Below, piece after piece: positions 1 to 6,362 of a stretch of DNA of 8,529 nucleotides. Each line of letters begins with the position of its first letter. Position 1 is the first letter of the stretch. The stretch spans positions 1 to 8,529 of the forward strand of contig JADNEJ010000080.1 in the NCBI GenBank assembly GCA_016292295.1, in the 5' to 3' direction. The notes beneath the pieces are model-generated. The model was not told where the DNA came from. It did not search any database and was given only the letters and a program-made list of their open reading frames with translations. This stretch comes from Candidatus Thiodictyon intracellulare. Lineage in GTDB: Bacteria; Pseudomonadota; Gammaproteobacteria; Chromatiales; Chromatiaceae. The translations under genes were made by a program, and so were the position numbers.

Positions 1-1
1 C

Positions 2-193
2 AACGTCCAGGGCGAGTGGACGCTGGTCTGCTTGGCGTGGAACCTGAAACGGATGGCCGTATTAGGTCTGCAGTCAGGGGAACACCGTGGAAAACTACGT
101 TTCTATCCGAAAGCCATCTATTTTTTTTGCGACAAAAGCCCGTCCAAGAGCTTCAGGCGGTGGCGCCGGTCGCTAAGTCCGACAGCCTGCTAG
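2..193 (+). CDS. DDE transposase, C-terminal fragment (IS1182/IS5-like), cut by window edge
   Basis: This frame is open from the window's first bases to a TAG at 191-193, giving the last 63 residues of a longer protein. It contains GEWTLVCLAWNLKRM, which resembles the C-terminal helix of DDE transposases of the IS1182/IS5 type, where a '(G/A)EW.LvC.a.NLkRl' motif closes the RNase H-like domain. A basic tail (KSFRRWRRSLSPTAC) follows. The stop codon lies inside an inverted-repeat sequence (175-194), as expected when a transposase ends in the terminal repeat of its own IS. The motif is recognised from memory of the family; the precise family is inferred. Whether the rest of the transposase is intact cannot be seen. 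The element ends only about 36 bases before the next gene's ATG, so it probably separated that gene from its promoter. Confidence 0.7.
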   Translation, partial: NVQGEWTLVCLAWNLKRMAVLGLQSGEHRGKLRFYPKAIYFFCDKSPSKSFRRWRRSLSPTAC

Positions 194-194
194 G
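175..194 (+). repeat. Insertion-sequence terminal inverted repeat (right end)
   Basis: The sequence AAGTCCGACAGCCTGCTAGG overlaps the transposase stop codon. Its reverse complement occurs at 8366-8385 with one mismatch in 20. Position and orientation fit the downstream end of the IS whose transposase tail starts the window. The exact outer boundary of the IS is not certain to the base. Confidence 0.65.
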
Positions 195-957
195 CTTATG
201 CCCCATCTCTCAGCCGGAGTCTCTCTGACTATGCGCTACCGCCTCGCCGCCCTTGTGCTGCTGCTCGCCGCCCCGCTCACCCAGGCGGCCATCCCGGCCA
301 CGCCGGTGATGACGATCTACAAGTTCAACGGGCCCTTCACAGTCCCTTATTACAGCGCTGACGCCGTCCCCGGGTCCGGCGCCTCGGCCGGCACCCTGAC
401 CCAGGGGACCTCGGTCATCCCTTGTCTCGTGATTCGTGACGGCAAGCCGCTGACGGACGTCAAGGGCACGCCCTACGTAGGCTTCGAGGTGGTTGTCGAC
501 CCGCGTTGGACGAACCGTGCCGATACGCAGCGCTTCAAGCAGGCGCTGGCGGAGCGCGCCGAGATGCAGGTCCAGAACCACCACTGCGCACCCGGGGTCA
601 AGAACGTGATCGACGTGCGCCAGCTCTATGCCCTCAAGAAGGCGCTCTTTTTCGACCCGCCCGGCGCCGCACGCGGCGGCGGGGAGGGGGCGAGCGGCCT
701 CGACCGGATTATGCGCGCCTTTCATGCCTCCCCCCAGTGCGAGTCGGAGTCGGTCAATCGCTCCCTGACCGGGCGACGTGCCGCCCTGGCCGAGGCTTGG
801 GACGGATTCATCCGCGCCAACGGACGGCTGGGTACGGACACCGAACTCGCTCGCGTCAAGCACCTGGACTATGTGATGCGCACCGCCCTGAACGAGGGCC
901 ATCTCAAGCGCGGCTGCAACGCCTACGGCAACTGCGAGCGCAATATCATTGCGCTGT

Positions 958-985
958 CCATCCGCAACCGCCCATCCGCAACCGT
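958..985 (+). repeat. 14-bp tandem duplication causing a frameshift
   Basis: Two adjacent 14-base units, 958-971 and 972-985, agree at 13 positions (CCATCCGCAACCG) and differ only in the last base (C versus T). Removing either unit restores the downstream frame. Both removals give the same protein, because the differing base is the third position of an arginine codon (CGC or CGT). The net change of +14 bases explains the shift from frame 3 to frame 2 within the unknown secreted-protein gene. Confidence 0.85.
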
Positions 986-1087
986 GCCGCCGGCCAATGC
1001 CAGAGCGGCAAGGTGTGCGGCTTCCCGGGGGACTTCCAGGGTTCCTCCTCGTCGGTGTCCCAGTACAGCATCTGGGACGAGTATCTG

Positions 1088-1289
1088 CGGCATTATGTAG
1101 CAAACGCATATGGCTATTTATTCAATGACTTAGCTACGATTTCCCGATTCTGAGCCAGTCCCAGCAGCCGGATTTCTCACCGAAATCTGGCAGATCCCGG
1201 CGCCCACTCGCCCTCATCGCACTGAGTTGCCGCCAGATTCTGCGTAATCAATTGATTCGATAACTATTTGCAGTTGCTACATAATGCCG
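1088..1289. mobile_element. 202-bp MITE-like non-autonomous element with 16-bp TIRs
   Basis: The left end CGGCATTATGTAGCAA (1088-1103) is the exact reverse complement of the right end TTGCTACATAATGCCG (1274-1289). Weaker similarity between the ends continues inward to roughly 45 bases. The element is flanked by AGTATCTG at 1080-1087 and 1290-1297, an 8-bp target duplication; the direct repeat can be read as 10 bp because the bases CG happen to adjoin both copies. There is no room for a transposase and no coding signal inside, so it must be moved in trans by a related full-length element. It is AT-richer near its ends than the host gene. Excising it with one target copy rejoins GAG-TAT-CTG-ACC-CAG in frame. 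Eight-base duplications occur in several IS families (for example ISL3, IS1595, IS66, IS256); I cannot assign one. Confidence 0.85.
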
Positions 1290-2007
1290 AGTATCTGACC
1301 CAGATCTCAGGGCTCACTTCCTGCTTCCTGCGTCCGCACCTGGCGGCCGACAGCGACTATGTCAAGCTTCAGGCCATGTATACCCAGAATGTGGGCGACG
1401 TCGAGTGTATCCTGTACGGCAGCGACGCCGACCTCCAGGCGATCTTCCCCGGTACCCCCCTGGCCGATCTGAAGGAGCTTCGCCACAATTATCACTCCCC
1501 GGCCATGGGCAAGTGCTTCTCCAAAAACGAGCGGGTGGAGTACATCTCCGGTGCCATGGCGAGTCACGGGGGCGACTATGCCCTGCTCGCCGACACCCGC
1601 ATCCAGGTCGGTGCCGCGGCCGACGGCGGCTACGCCTTCAAGCAGTTCCTGTTCGAGGAGAAGCCGGAGGGGGATGCCATTCAGATCGTCGATCGCTACC
1701 CCGGATTCATCGTCGATGGGCGCAAGGTGTCGCTGCGCGATCCGTCCTTCTGTCCGCCCTACGGGGTGCCTACCGGCTGTTCCTTCAAGCAGGTCGGCCG
1801 TTATCGCAAGACCCCGAGTTGGATCAACCAGGGTAGCCCGGTCGAGATCACCTGTCGGTTCAAGGACCGCGGCGAGGCCTGCCAGAGCGCGGGCACTGCG
1901 ACTACGGCCCGCGTCGGCGGCACCTGTGCCGTGGAGATGCGGCCGGTAGCGGAGGTGCGCTAACCGTTTTTCTTGCGTCGGTTTTTTCGCCAGCCTGAGG
2001 GAATGAC

Positions 2008-2931
2008 ATGGAACTGCGCCAATTGCGCTCACTGGTCACCCTAGCGGAGAACGGCTTTTCCATCAGCCGGGCGGCGGAGCAACTCCATCTGGTCCAGTCG
2101 GCTGTCTCCCAGCACCTGAAGAAACTCGAGGACGAACTGGGCACCCGACTCTTCCGCCGCCAGGGCAAGCGGTTGGCGGGGCTGACGCCGGCCGGGGAGC
2201 AGGTGGTGACCTACGCCCGCCAGACGCTGGCGGGGGCGGCCAGCGTGGCGGCCGTGGGGCGCGACCAGACGGGGCAGACCAGCGGAACCCTGCGCATCGG
2301 GGCGACGCACACCCAGGCGCGCTATGTCTTGCCGCCGGCGATGCGCCGCTTTGCCGCCGAGTTTCCGGGGGTGGAGGTCCAGATCCACCAGGGCACCCCG
2401 GGTCAACTGGTGGAACTGGTGCTGCGCGACGCCGTGGACCTGGCCATCTGTACCGAGGCGCTGAGCAACGAACCGGCCCTGGAGGCGCTCCACTGTTACC
2501 GCTGGAACCGGTGCGTCATCGCCCCTGTCGGACATTCCCTGCTGGCGGCTCCGGTCATGACCCTGGAACTGCTATGCGAGTACCCGGTGATCACCTATGT
2601 CTTCGGCTTCACTGGGCGCGGCAATTTCAGCAACGCCTTTGCCCGCCAGGACTTGCGTCCGCGGGTGGTGCTGAGTGCGGCGGACACCGACGTGATCAAG
2701 ACCTATGTGCGCGAGGGGATGGGCATCGGGATCATCGCCGATCTGGCCTATGAGCCGATCCTGGATGCGGACCTGGGGCGGCGGGATCTCAGCCACCTGT
2801 TCCCCTGGGAGGTGACCAAGGTCGCCTATCTGCGCGACAAGTACCTGCAGCGCTTCCAGCGGCGCTTCATCGACCTGTTTCAGGAGGATTCGGCGCAGTT
2901 GAACCGACGGGGGCGCTCGGGACCTGGTTGA
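2008..2931 (+). CDS. cysB: CysB, LysR-type regulator of cysteine biosynthesis
   Basis: This is a 307-residue LysR-family activator of sulfate assimilation genes, which in enterobacteria responds to N-acetylserine and is antagonised by sulfide or thiosulfate. The winged helix-turn-helix covers about residues 1-60 (MELRQLRSLVTL, then SISRAAEQLHLVQSAVSQHL), with a linker helix to about 90 and the effector domain beyond. CysB-specific blocks are clear: GATHTQARYVLP (98-109), DLAICTEAL (144-152), the YVFGFTGR stretch (197-204) and DTDVIKTYVREGMGIGIIA. The residues known to hold sulfate in the Klebsiella CysB effector pocket (Thr100, Thr102, Gln103, Thr149, Thr202) fall at the same numbers here. 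The start ATG follows GAGG (1997-2000) with 7-base spacing. The protein is slightly shorter than E. coli CysB (324) at the C-terminus. It lies about 900 bases from the 3' end of cysJIH, on the opposite strand. No clear promoter was found in the 44 bases upstream. Confidence 0.92.
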   Translation: MELRQLRSLVTLAENGFSISRAAEQLHLVQSAVSQHLKKLEDELGTRLFRRQGKRLAGLTPAGEQVVTYARQTLAGAASVAAVGRDQTGQTSGTLRIGATHTQARYVLPPAMRRFAAEFPGVEVQIHQGTPGQLVELVLRDAVDLAICTEALSNEPALEALHCYRWNRCVIAPVGHSLLAAPVMTLELLCEYPVITYVFGFTGRGNFSNAFARQDLRPRVVLSAADTDVIKTYVREGMGIGIIADLAYEPILDADLGRRDLSHLFPWEVTKVAYLRDKYLQRFQRRFIDLFQEDSAQLNRRGRSGPG

Positions 2932-3007
2932 GGCGCGGTCGCGCCGATGCCGCGCGGCCGGCGCGAATCGCTATACTCTCGGCATCCTATCGACACCGGT
3001 TCCGGTC

Positions 3008-3580
3008 ATGGCCAGCTCCCTGAGACGCATCTTCGTCAGCCTGGACGAGTATTTAGCACTCGACCGCGACGCGGTGCCGCGTTGTGAATACCACAACGGT
3101 AAGGTGTTCTGTATGGGCGGCGCCCAGCCCGAGCACAACACTGTTTGCGTCAATCTGTTGACCGAGCTGCGCAGCGGCCTGCGGGAACGAGGCTGTCGGC
3201 CGTTCTCGAGCGATCAGCGGGTCAAGGTCAACGCCGGTAGCTTCTATCTGTACCCAGACCTGTTGGTCGCCTGCGACCCGCGCTACGTCACGATCAATGG
3301 TCTGCGCACCCTGCAGAACACGGTGCTCATCCTCGAGGTGCTGTCGCTCAGCACGGCTGCGGATGACCGCGGTGCCAAGTTCCTGCAATACCAGACGATC
3401 GAAACCCTGAGCGACTATGTATTGATGGACTCGGCGGCCATTGTCGTTCTCCACTACCGCCGGCGCGGGAACTGGTGACAGCCGCTCCTGATTGAGGACC
3501 CGGGCGGCTTATTGGCGCTCGATACGCTCGGCCTGGCGCTCCCGCTCGCGGCGATTTATCTCGATTCGGGCGGCGGTTAG
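3008..3580 (+). pseudogene. Uma2-family (DUF820) nuclease-fold gene with in-frame TGA
   Basis: The first 156 codons match the Uma2 family, which has a PD-(D/E)xK restriction-nuclease-like fold and is abundant in cyanobacteria and sulfur bacteria; its cellular role is unsettled. Visible family features are SLDEYLAL near the N-terminus, CEYHNGKVFCMGGAQPEHN (26-44), SSDQRVKV (67-74), YPD (82-84, with candidate catalytic Asp84), ILEVLSLST (108-116, Glu110) and DRGAKFLQYQ (120-129, Lys124). A TGA at 3476-3478 ends this frame right after RRRGNW. Beyond it the same frame continues QPLLIEDPGGLLALDTLG, then LALPLAAIYLDSGGG and a TAG at 3578-3580. That is the usual Uma2 tail (a hydrophobic stretch ending in PLaaIY). 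Full length would be 190 residues counting the TGA, the normal family size. One base change (such as CGA to TGA) could explain it; sequencing error is an alternative. The truncated product keeps the putative catalytic residues, so residual function is possible. Confidence 0.75.
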
Positions 3581-3612
3581 AACCAAGCAAGGCGATTGGA
3601 GACCAAAGCTTC

Positions 3613-3638
3613 AGCCTTGGCGTGAGCCACCCAAGGCT
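3613..3638. repeat. Hairpin between the converging uma2-like gene and cysH
   Basis: AGCCTTGG (3613-3620) and CCAAGGCT (3631-3638) are perfect 8-base inverted arms around a 10-base loop, 33 bases past the TAG of the Uma2-like gene. There is no T-run after it, so it is not a standard intrinsic terminator. It may contribute to 3' end protection or bidirectional termination between the two converging genes. Confidence 0.45.
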
Positions 3639-3687
3639 AACGGCTATGGAAGGTCGCTCTGCCACCCCCGGAAGATGAAAGTCCCTC

Positions 3688-3773
3688 GTGGGAGTGGCCT
3701 CCGGCCGCGATGTGGCAACCTTTGACGCTGCGGTATTTTGTGAGGCCTCAGCGCGGCTGGAGGCCGCTCCCAC
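3688..3773. repeat. Inverted pair of REP-like palindromic repeats (BIME-like)
   Basis: The 22 bases at 3688-3709 (starting GTGGGAGTGGCC) and at 3752-3773 (ending GGCCGCTCCCAC) are reverse complements with two mismatches, separated by 42 bases. Each unit contains its own small GC palindrome. Flanking bases (ATGAAAGTC at 3675-3683 and GACTTTCAC at 3788-3796) also mirror each other imperfectly, so the dyad extends outward. The GTGGGAG-headed, GC-rich hairpin resembles REP units of gammaproteobacteria. It starts about 56 bases after the cysH stop codon, a typical operon-end location, where REP pairs can stabilise upstream mRNA or aid termination. The family assignment is inferred from appearance only. 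Apart from this pair and the hairpin at 3613-3638, I see nothing in the 3581-3828 gap. Confidence 0.6.
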
Positions 3774-3828
3774 AGCGTCGCTGCGTGACTTTCACGGTAA
3801 GGCTATGGAAGCGCGCAACGCCGCAGGA

Positions 3829-4647
3829 TCACCAGGACAGGTGCAGTCCGCACTCCCGCTTGAGGCCGGAAAAACGGGTGTCCTCCTCCAATACGCCGGG
3901 TGACAGCGGTACCGTGGAGTGCCGGTCGCCGATCGAGACATAGCCATGATCCCACAGTGGGTGGTAAGGCAGGTCGTGGCGCTTGAGGTAAAGGTAGATG
4001 TCCCGGTCGGTCCAGTCGATGACCGGATGGACCTTGAAGCGGCCGTTCTTGAGCTGGAGCACCGGGATGTCCTGACGGCTCTTGGCCTGCACCCGGCGCA
4101 GCCCGGCGAACCAAGTGCCGACCTGCAGGCCCTGCAGGGCGCGCCCCATGGGCTCCACCTTGTGGATGTGATTGTACCGCTCGATTCCCGTCAGGCCCTC
4201 TTCCCAGAGGCGGCCGTGGCGTGCCTCTAGCCAGGCGGGGGAGAGGTCGGCACGGTAGACCCGCAGATCGAGATCCAGTCGCTCCACCAGTTCGTCGATG
4301 AAGCGGTAGGTCTCTGGGAACAGGTAGCCGGTGTCGATCAGGACCACCGGCAGGCGGGGGATGACCTGGTTGACCAGGTGCAGCATCACCGCGGCCTGGA
4401 CGCCGAAGCTCGAGGACAAGACCTGGGTCCCCGGCAGGTGCTCACGCGCCCAGGCGACGCGCCCCGGTGCATCGAGCCCGGCGAGTTGGGCGTTGGCCTG
4501 ATCCAGGAATTGCGGGCTCAAGCGGTGGTCGGCGTGCTGCGCGTCCCGGGTTCCAGCGGTGCGCAGGGCCCTTGGGCCGACGCTGCGGGTGGCGAGGCTC
4601 TTGGGGGGTACGCCCCAGGGGACCTGACGGATGGCTTGTTCAGTCAT
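3829..4647 (-). CDS. cysH: CysH, thioredoxin-dependent PAPS reductase
   Basis: This is a 272-residue phosphoadenylyl-sulfate reductase, which reduces PAPS to sulfite and PAP in the cytoplasm using thioredoxin. Family blocks are [17 protein letters not shown] (78-94, nucleotide-binding loop), [16 protein letters not shown] (105-120), [14 protein letters not shown] (158-171), TWFAGLRR (178-185), [13 protein letters not shown] (209-221) and the C-terminal catalytic KRECGLH with Cys266. The cysteine pairs that bind the 4Fe-4S cluster in APS reductases are absent, which points to the PAPS-specific enterobacterial type. The ATG at 4647 overlaps the cysI stop by 8 bases (ATGACTGA), indicating translational coupling. 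A longer reading from 4740 lies wholly inside cysI and was not used. About 26 residues are added before the conserved core compared with E. coli CysH (244), and no in-frame alternative start shortens it. It is the last gene of cysJIH; the Uma2-like gene converges on it. Confidence 0.95.
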   Translation of the reverse strand: MTEQAIRQVPWGVPPKSLATRSVGPRALRTAGTRDAQHADHRLSPQFLDQANAQLAGLDAPGRVAWAREHLPGTQVLSSSFGVQAAVMLHLVNQVIPRLPVVLIDTGYLFPETYRFIDELVERLDLDLRVYRADLSPAWLEARHGRLWEEGLTGIERYNHIHKVEPMGRALQGLQVGTWFAGLRRVQAKSRQDIPVLQLKNGRFKVHPVIDWTDRDIYLYLKRHDLPYHPLWDHGYVSIGDRHSTVPLSPGVLEEDTRFSGLKRECGLHLSW

Positions 4648-6343
4648 GGAAATCACTCGCTGCATTCTCGACGCGCCGGATGATCCCGGCGCGGACCACG
4701 AAGTCACCAAAGCGCTCACCGGCCGCACGCTCGGCGGCATAGCGCACGAAGAGCCCGTCCAGGGTGTCCAGGATCTGCGCCTCGGCGATGTTGTCCCGGT
4801 AGAGCTTGTTGAGCCGGGTTCCGCTGCCGTCGCCCCCGAGCAGCAGGTTGTAGGTCCGCGGTCCCTTGCCGACCAGGCCGATCTCGGCCAGGAAGGGGCG
4901 GGTGCAGCCGTTGGGGCAACCGGTCATGCGGATCACGATCTCCTGCCCCGCCAGTCCGTGGCGCGCTGCCAGGGCCTCGACGCGGGTCAGCAAGTCCGGC
5001 AGGTAGCGCTCCGCCTCTGCCATCGCCTGCGGGCAGGTGGGAAAGGCGACGCAGGCCATGGCACCCAGACGGACCGGCGTGAGCCCGTCCACCAAGAGCC
5101 AGTGTTCCCGGGCCAGGGCCTCGATCCGCTTCTTCTGCCGGGCGGGCACTCCGGCCACGATCAGGTTCTGGTTGGGGGTGATGCGAAAGTCGCCCTGATG
5201 GACCTCGGCAATCGCCCGCAGTCCGGTGAGCAGCGCCCGCCCGGGCAGGTCCCGCAGACGGCCGTTCTCGATGAAGAGGGTCAGGTGCCAGCGCCCATCC
5301 TGGCCCCGGGTCCAGCCGTAGCGGTCACCGTGGTCGGTGAAGGCGACCGGGCGCGGCGAGGCGAAGACGACTCCGGCGCGGCGCTGGACCTCCGCCCGAA
5401 AGGCATCCTTGCCCATCCGCTCCACCGTGTATTTAAGCCGCGCGTGGACCCGGTCGCCACGCTCGCCGAAGTCGCGCTGGGTGGTGAACACTGCCTCGGC
5501 CACCGCCAGGACCTGATCCGGCGTGACGAAGCCCAGGTCGTCTGCGAGCCGCGGGAAGGTGGAGTTGTCGCCGTGGGTGGTGCCCATGCCGCCGCCGGCC
5601 AGGACGTTGAAGCCCAGCAGGCGCGCCGGGTCGATCGGGTCCGCGATGGCGATGAAGCCCAGGTCGTTGGCATAGACGTCCACATCGTTGTGGGGTGGGA
5701 CGGCCACTGCGGTCTTGAACTTGCGCGGCAGATAGGTCTCGCCGTACAGGGGCTCGGAGTCCGCGCCGCCGGCCATGCACTCCCCGTCGAGCCACAGCTC
5801 GTGATAGGCGCGGGTGCGCGGCAGCAGGTGTTCACTGATGCGCCGCGCCCAGGCGTAGACCTCGTCGTGCAGGGCGGACTGGTCTTGGTTGGGATTGCAC
5901 ATGACGTTGCGGTTGAGGTCGCCGCAGCCGCCGATGGAGTCGAGCAGCACCTGGTGCATGCCCTGGATCACGCAGCGTAGGTCACCCTTGGGGATACCGT
6001 GGTACTGAAAGGTCTGACGGGTGGTCAGGCGCACGCTGCCCTGGGCCAGTTCGCGCCCGATGCGGTCGATGGTCAGCCACTGGGCGGGGGTGCAGACGCC
6101 CCCGGGCAGGCGCGCCCGCAGCATGAAGCTGTACTCGGGCTCGAGCAGCCGTTCGCGCCGGTCCGCGCGGTGATCCCGGTCGTCCTGTTGGTAGAAACCG
6201 TGGAACTTGCCGATCTGGTCGTCGTTCGGGGCCAGGGCGCCGGTCAGTTCGTCCGCCAGGCTCGCGGCCAGGGTACCGCGTAGGAAGTTGCTGCGCGCCT
6301 TGTTCAGTTCGTGCGGGGCTATGGGGGTGCTTAGTGCGTTCAT
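4640..6343 (-). CDS. cysI: CysI, NADPH-sulfite reductase hemoprotein (beta) subunit
   Basis: This 567-residue siroheme/4Fe-4S protein carries out the six-electron reduction of sulfite to sulfide with electrons from CysJ. The two-fold repeated ferredoxin-type half-domains and catalytic domains are both present. Visible motifs are [16 protein letters not shown] (68-83), [15 protein letters not shown] (103-117), [14 protein letters not shown] (138-151), the LPRKFKTAV stretch (205-213) with lysines that bind sulfite, and [13 protein letters not shown] (382-394). The cluster-siroheme cysteines are Cys431 and Cys437 ([11 protein letters not shown]) and Cys476 and Cys480 (MTGCPNGC). Length agrees with E. 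coli CysI (570). The ATG at 6343 is preceded by AAGGAG, but with about 12 bases between them, longer than usual; no in-frame start lies closer. It begins 19 bases after the cysJ stop and overlaps cysH at its end, so the three genes form one transcription unit. All key residues appear intact. Confidence 0.97.
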   Translation of the reverse strand: MNALSTPIAPHELNKARSNFLRGTLAASLADELTGALAPNDDQIGKFHGFYQQDDRDHRADRRERLLEPEYSFMLRARLPGGVCTPAQWLTIDRIGRELAQGSVRLTTRQTFQYHGIPKGDLRCVIQGMHQVLLDSIGGCGDLNRNVMCNPNQDQSALHDEVYAWARRISEHLLPRTRAYHELWLDGECMAGGADSEPLYGETYLPRKFKTAVAVPPHNDVDVYANDLGFIAIADPIDPARLLGFNVLAGGGMGTTHGDNSTFPRLADDLGFVTPDQVLAVAEAVFTTQRDFGERGDRVHARLKYTVERMGKDAFRAEVQRRAGVVFASPRPVAFTDHGDRYGWTRGQDGRWHLTLFIENGRLRDLPGRALLTGLRAIAEVHQGDFRITPNQNLIVAGVPARQKKRIEALAREHWLLVDGLTPVRLGAMACVAFPTCPQAMAEAERYLPDLLTRVEALAARHGLAGQEIVIRMTGCPNGCTRPFLAEIGLVGKGPRTYNLLLGGDGSGTRLNKLYRDNIAEAQILDTLDGLFVRYAAERAAGERFGDFVVRAGIIRRVENAASDFHD

Positions 6344-6362
6344 TAAGATGAGTGTCTCCTTC

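Larger units (their letters stand above)
231..1963 (+). pseudogene. Broken gene for a secreted cysteine-rich protein of unknown function
   Basis: The chosen start, ATG at 231, begins a clear Sec signal peptide (MRYRLAALVLLLAAPLTQA, likely cleaved after A19); a possible GGAG ribosome site lies at 216-219. An ATG at 198 is in frame but would spoil the signal peptide. The reading frame is intact to about 957. A 14-bp tandem duplication (958-985) then shifts it, so the actual frame stops at the TAG at 1098-1100 after 289 codons. Past the duplication the original frame resumes (GQCQSGKVCGF, then SVSQYSIWDEYL). It is broken again by a 202-bp insertion at 1088-1289, whose own TGA at 1151-1153 would end it. 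It resumes as EYLTQISGLTSCFLRPHLA and runs to the TAA at 1961-1963. Deleting 14 bp and 210 bp (element plus one target copy) leaves 1509 bp, exactly 503 codons including stop. The restored 502-residue protein has about 15 cysteines, which suggests a disulfide-bonded periplasmic or exported protein. I do not recognise the family. An IS end lies directly upstream, so a promoter is probably missing too. Confidence 0.85.

Noticed and set aside
210..1109. 299-codon - strand frame opposite the secreted-protein gene
   Set aside because: The + strand has a signal peptide and a frame that can be rebuilt across two lesions; the antisense frame shows neither start context nor motifs.
1268..1963. Separate gene starting at TTG 1268
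   Set aside because: Its first codons lie inside the MITE's right end; the frame is simply the 3' part of the interrupted gene.
2932..2945. GGCGCG/CGCGCC hairpin after cysB as a terminator
   Set aside because: The loop is very short and no T-run follows; such GC symmetry is common by chance in this DNA.
2972..2977. TATACT before the Uma2-like gene as a -10 box
   Set aside because: Good hexamer, but no matching -35 about 17 bases upstream in the GC-rich sequence; not enough to call a promoter.
3476..3478. TGA in the Uma2-like gene as selenocysteine or programmed readthrough
   Set aside because: No selenocysteine insertion hairpin was evident just after it and the family has no conserved Cys/Sec at that place; a nonsense mutation or read error is simpler.
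4648..4740. Upstream extension of cysH to 4740
   Set aside because: It would lie entirely within the cysI coding region and adds residues not seen in CysH; the ATG at 4647 overlapping the cysI stop is the natural coupled start.
4631..5980. Long + strand open frame (449 codons) opposite cysI
   Set aside because: Shadow of the high-GC codon pattern of cysI; low-complexity Gly/Ala/Val/Gln composition and no domain, while the opposite frame is an unmistakable sulfite reductase.
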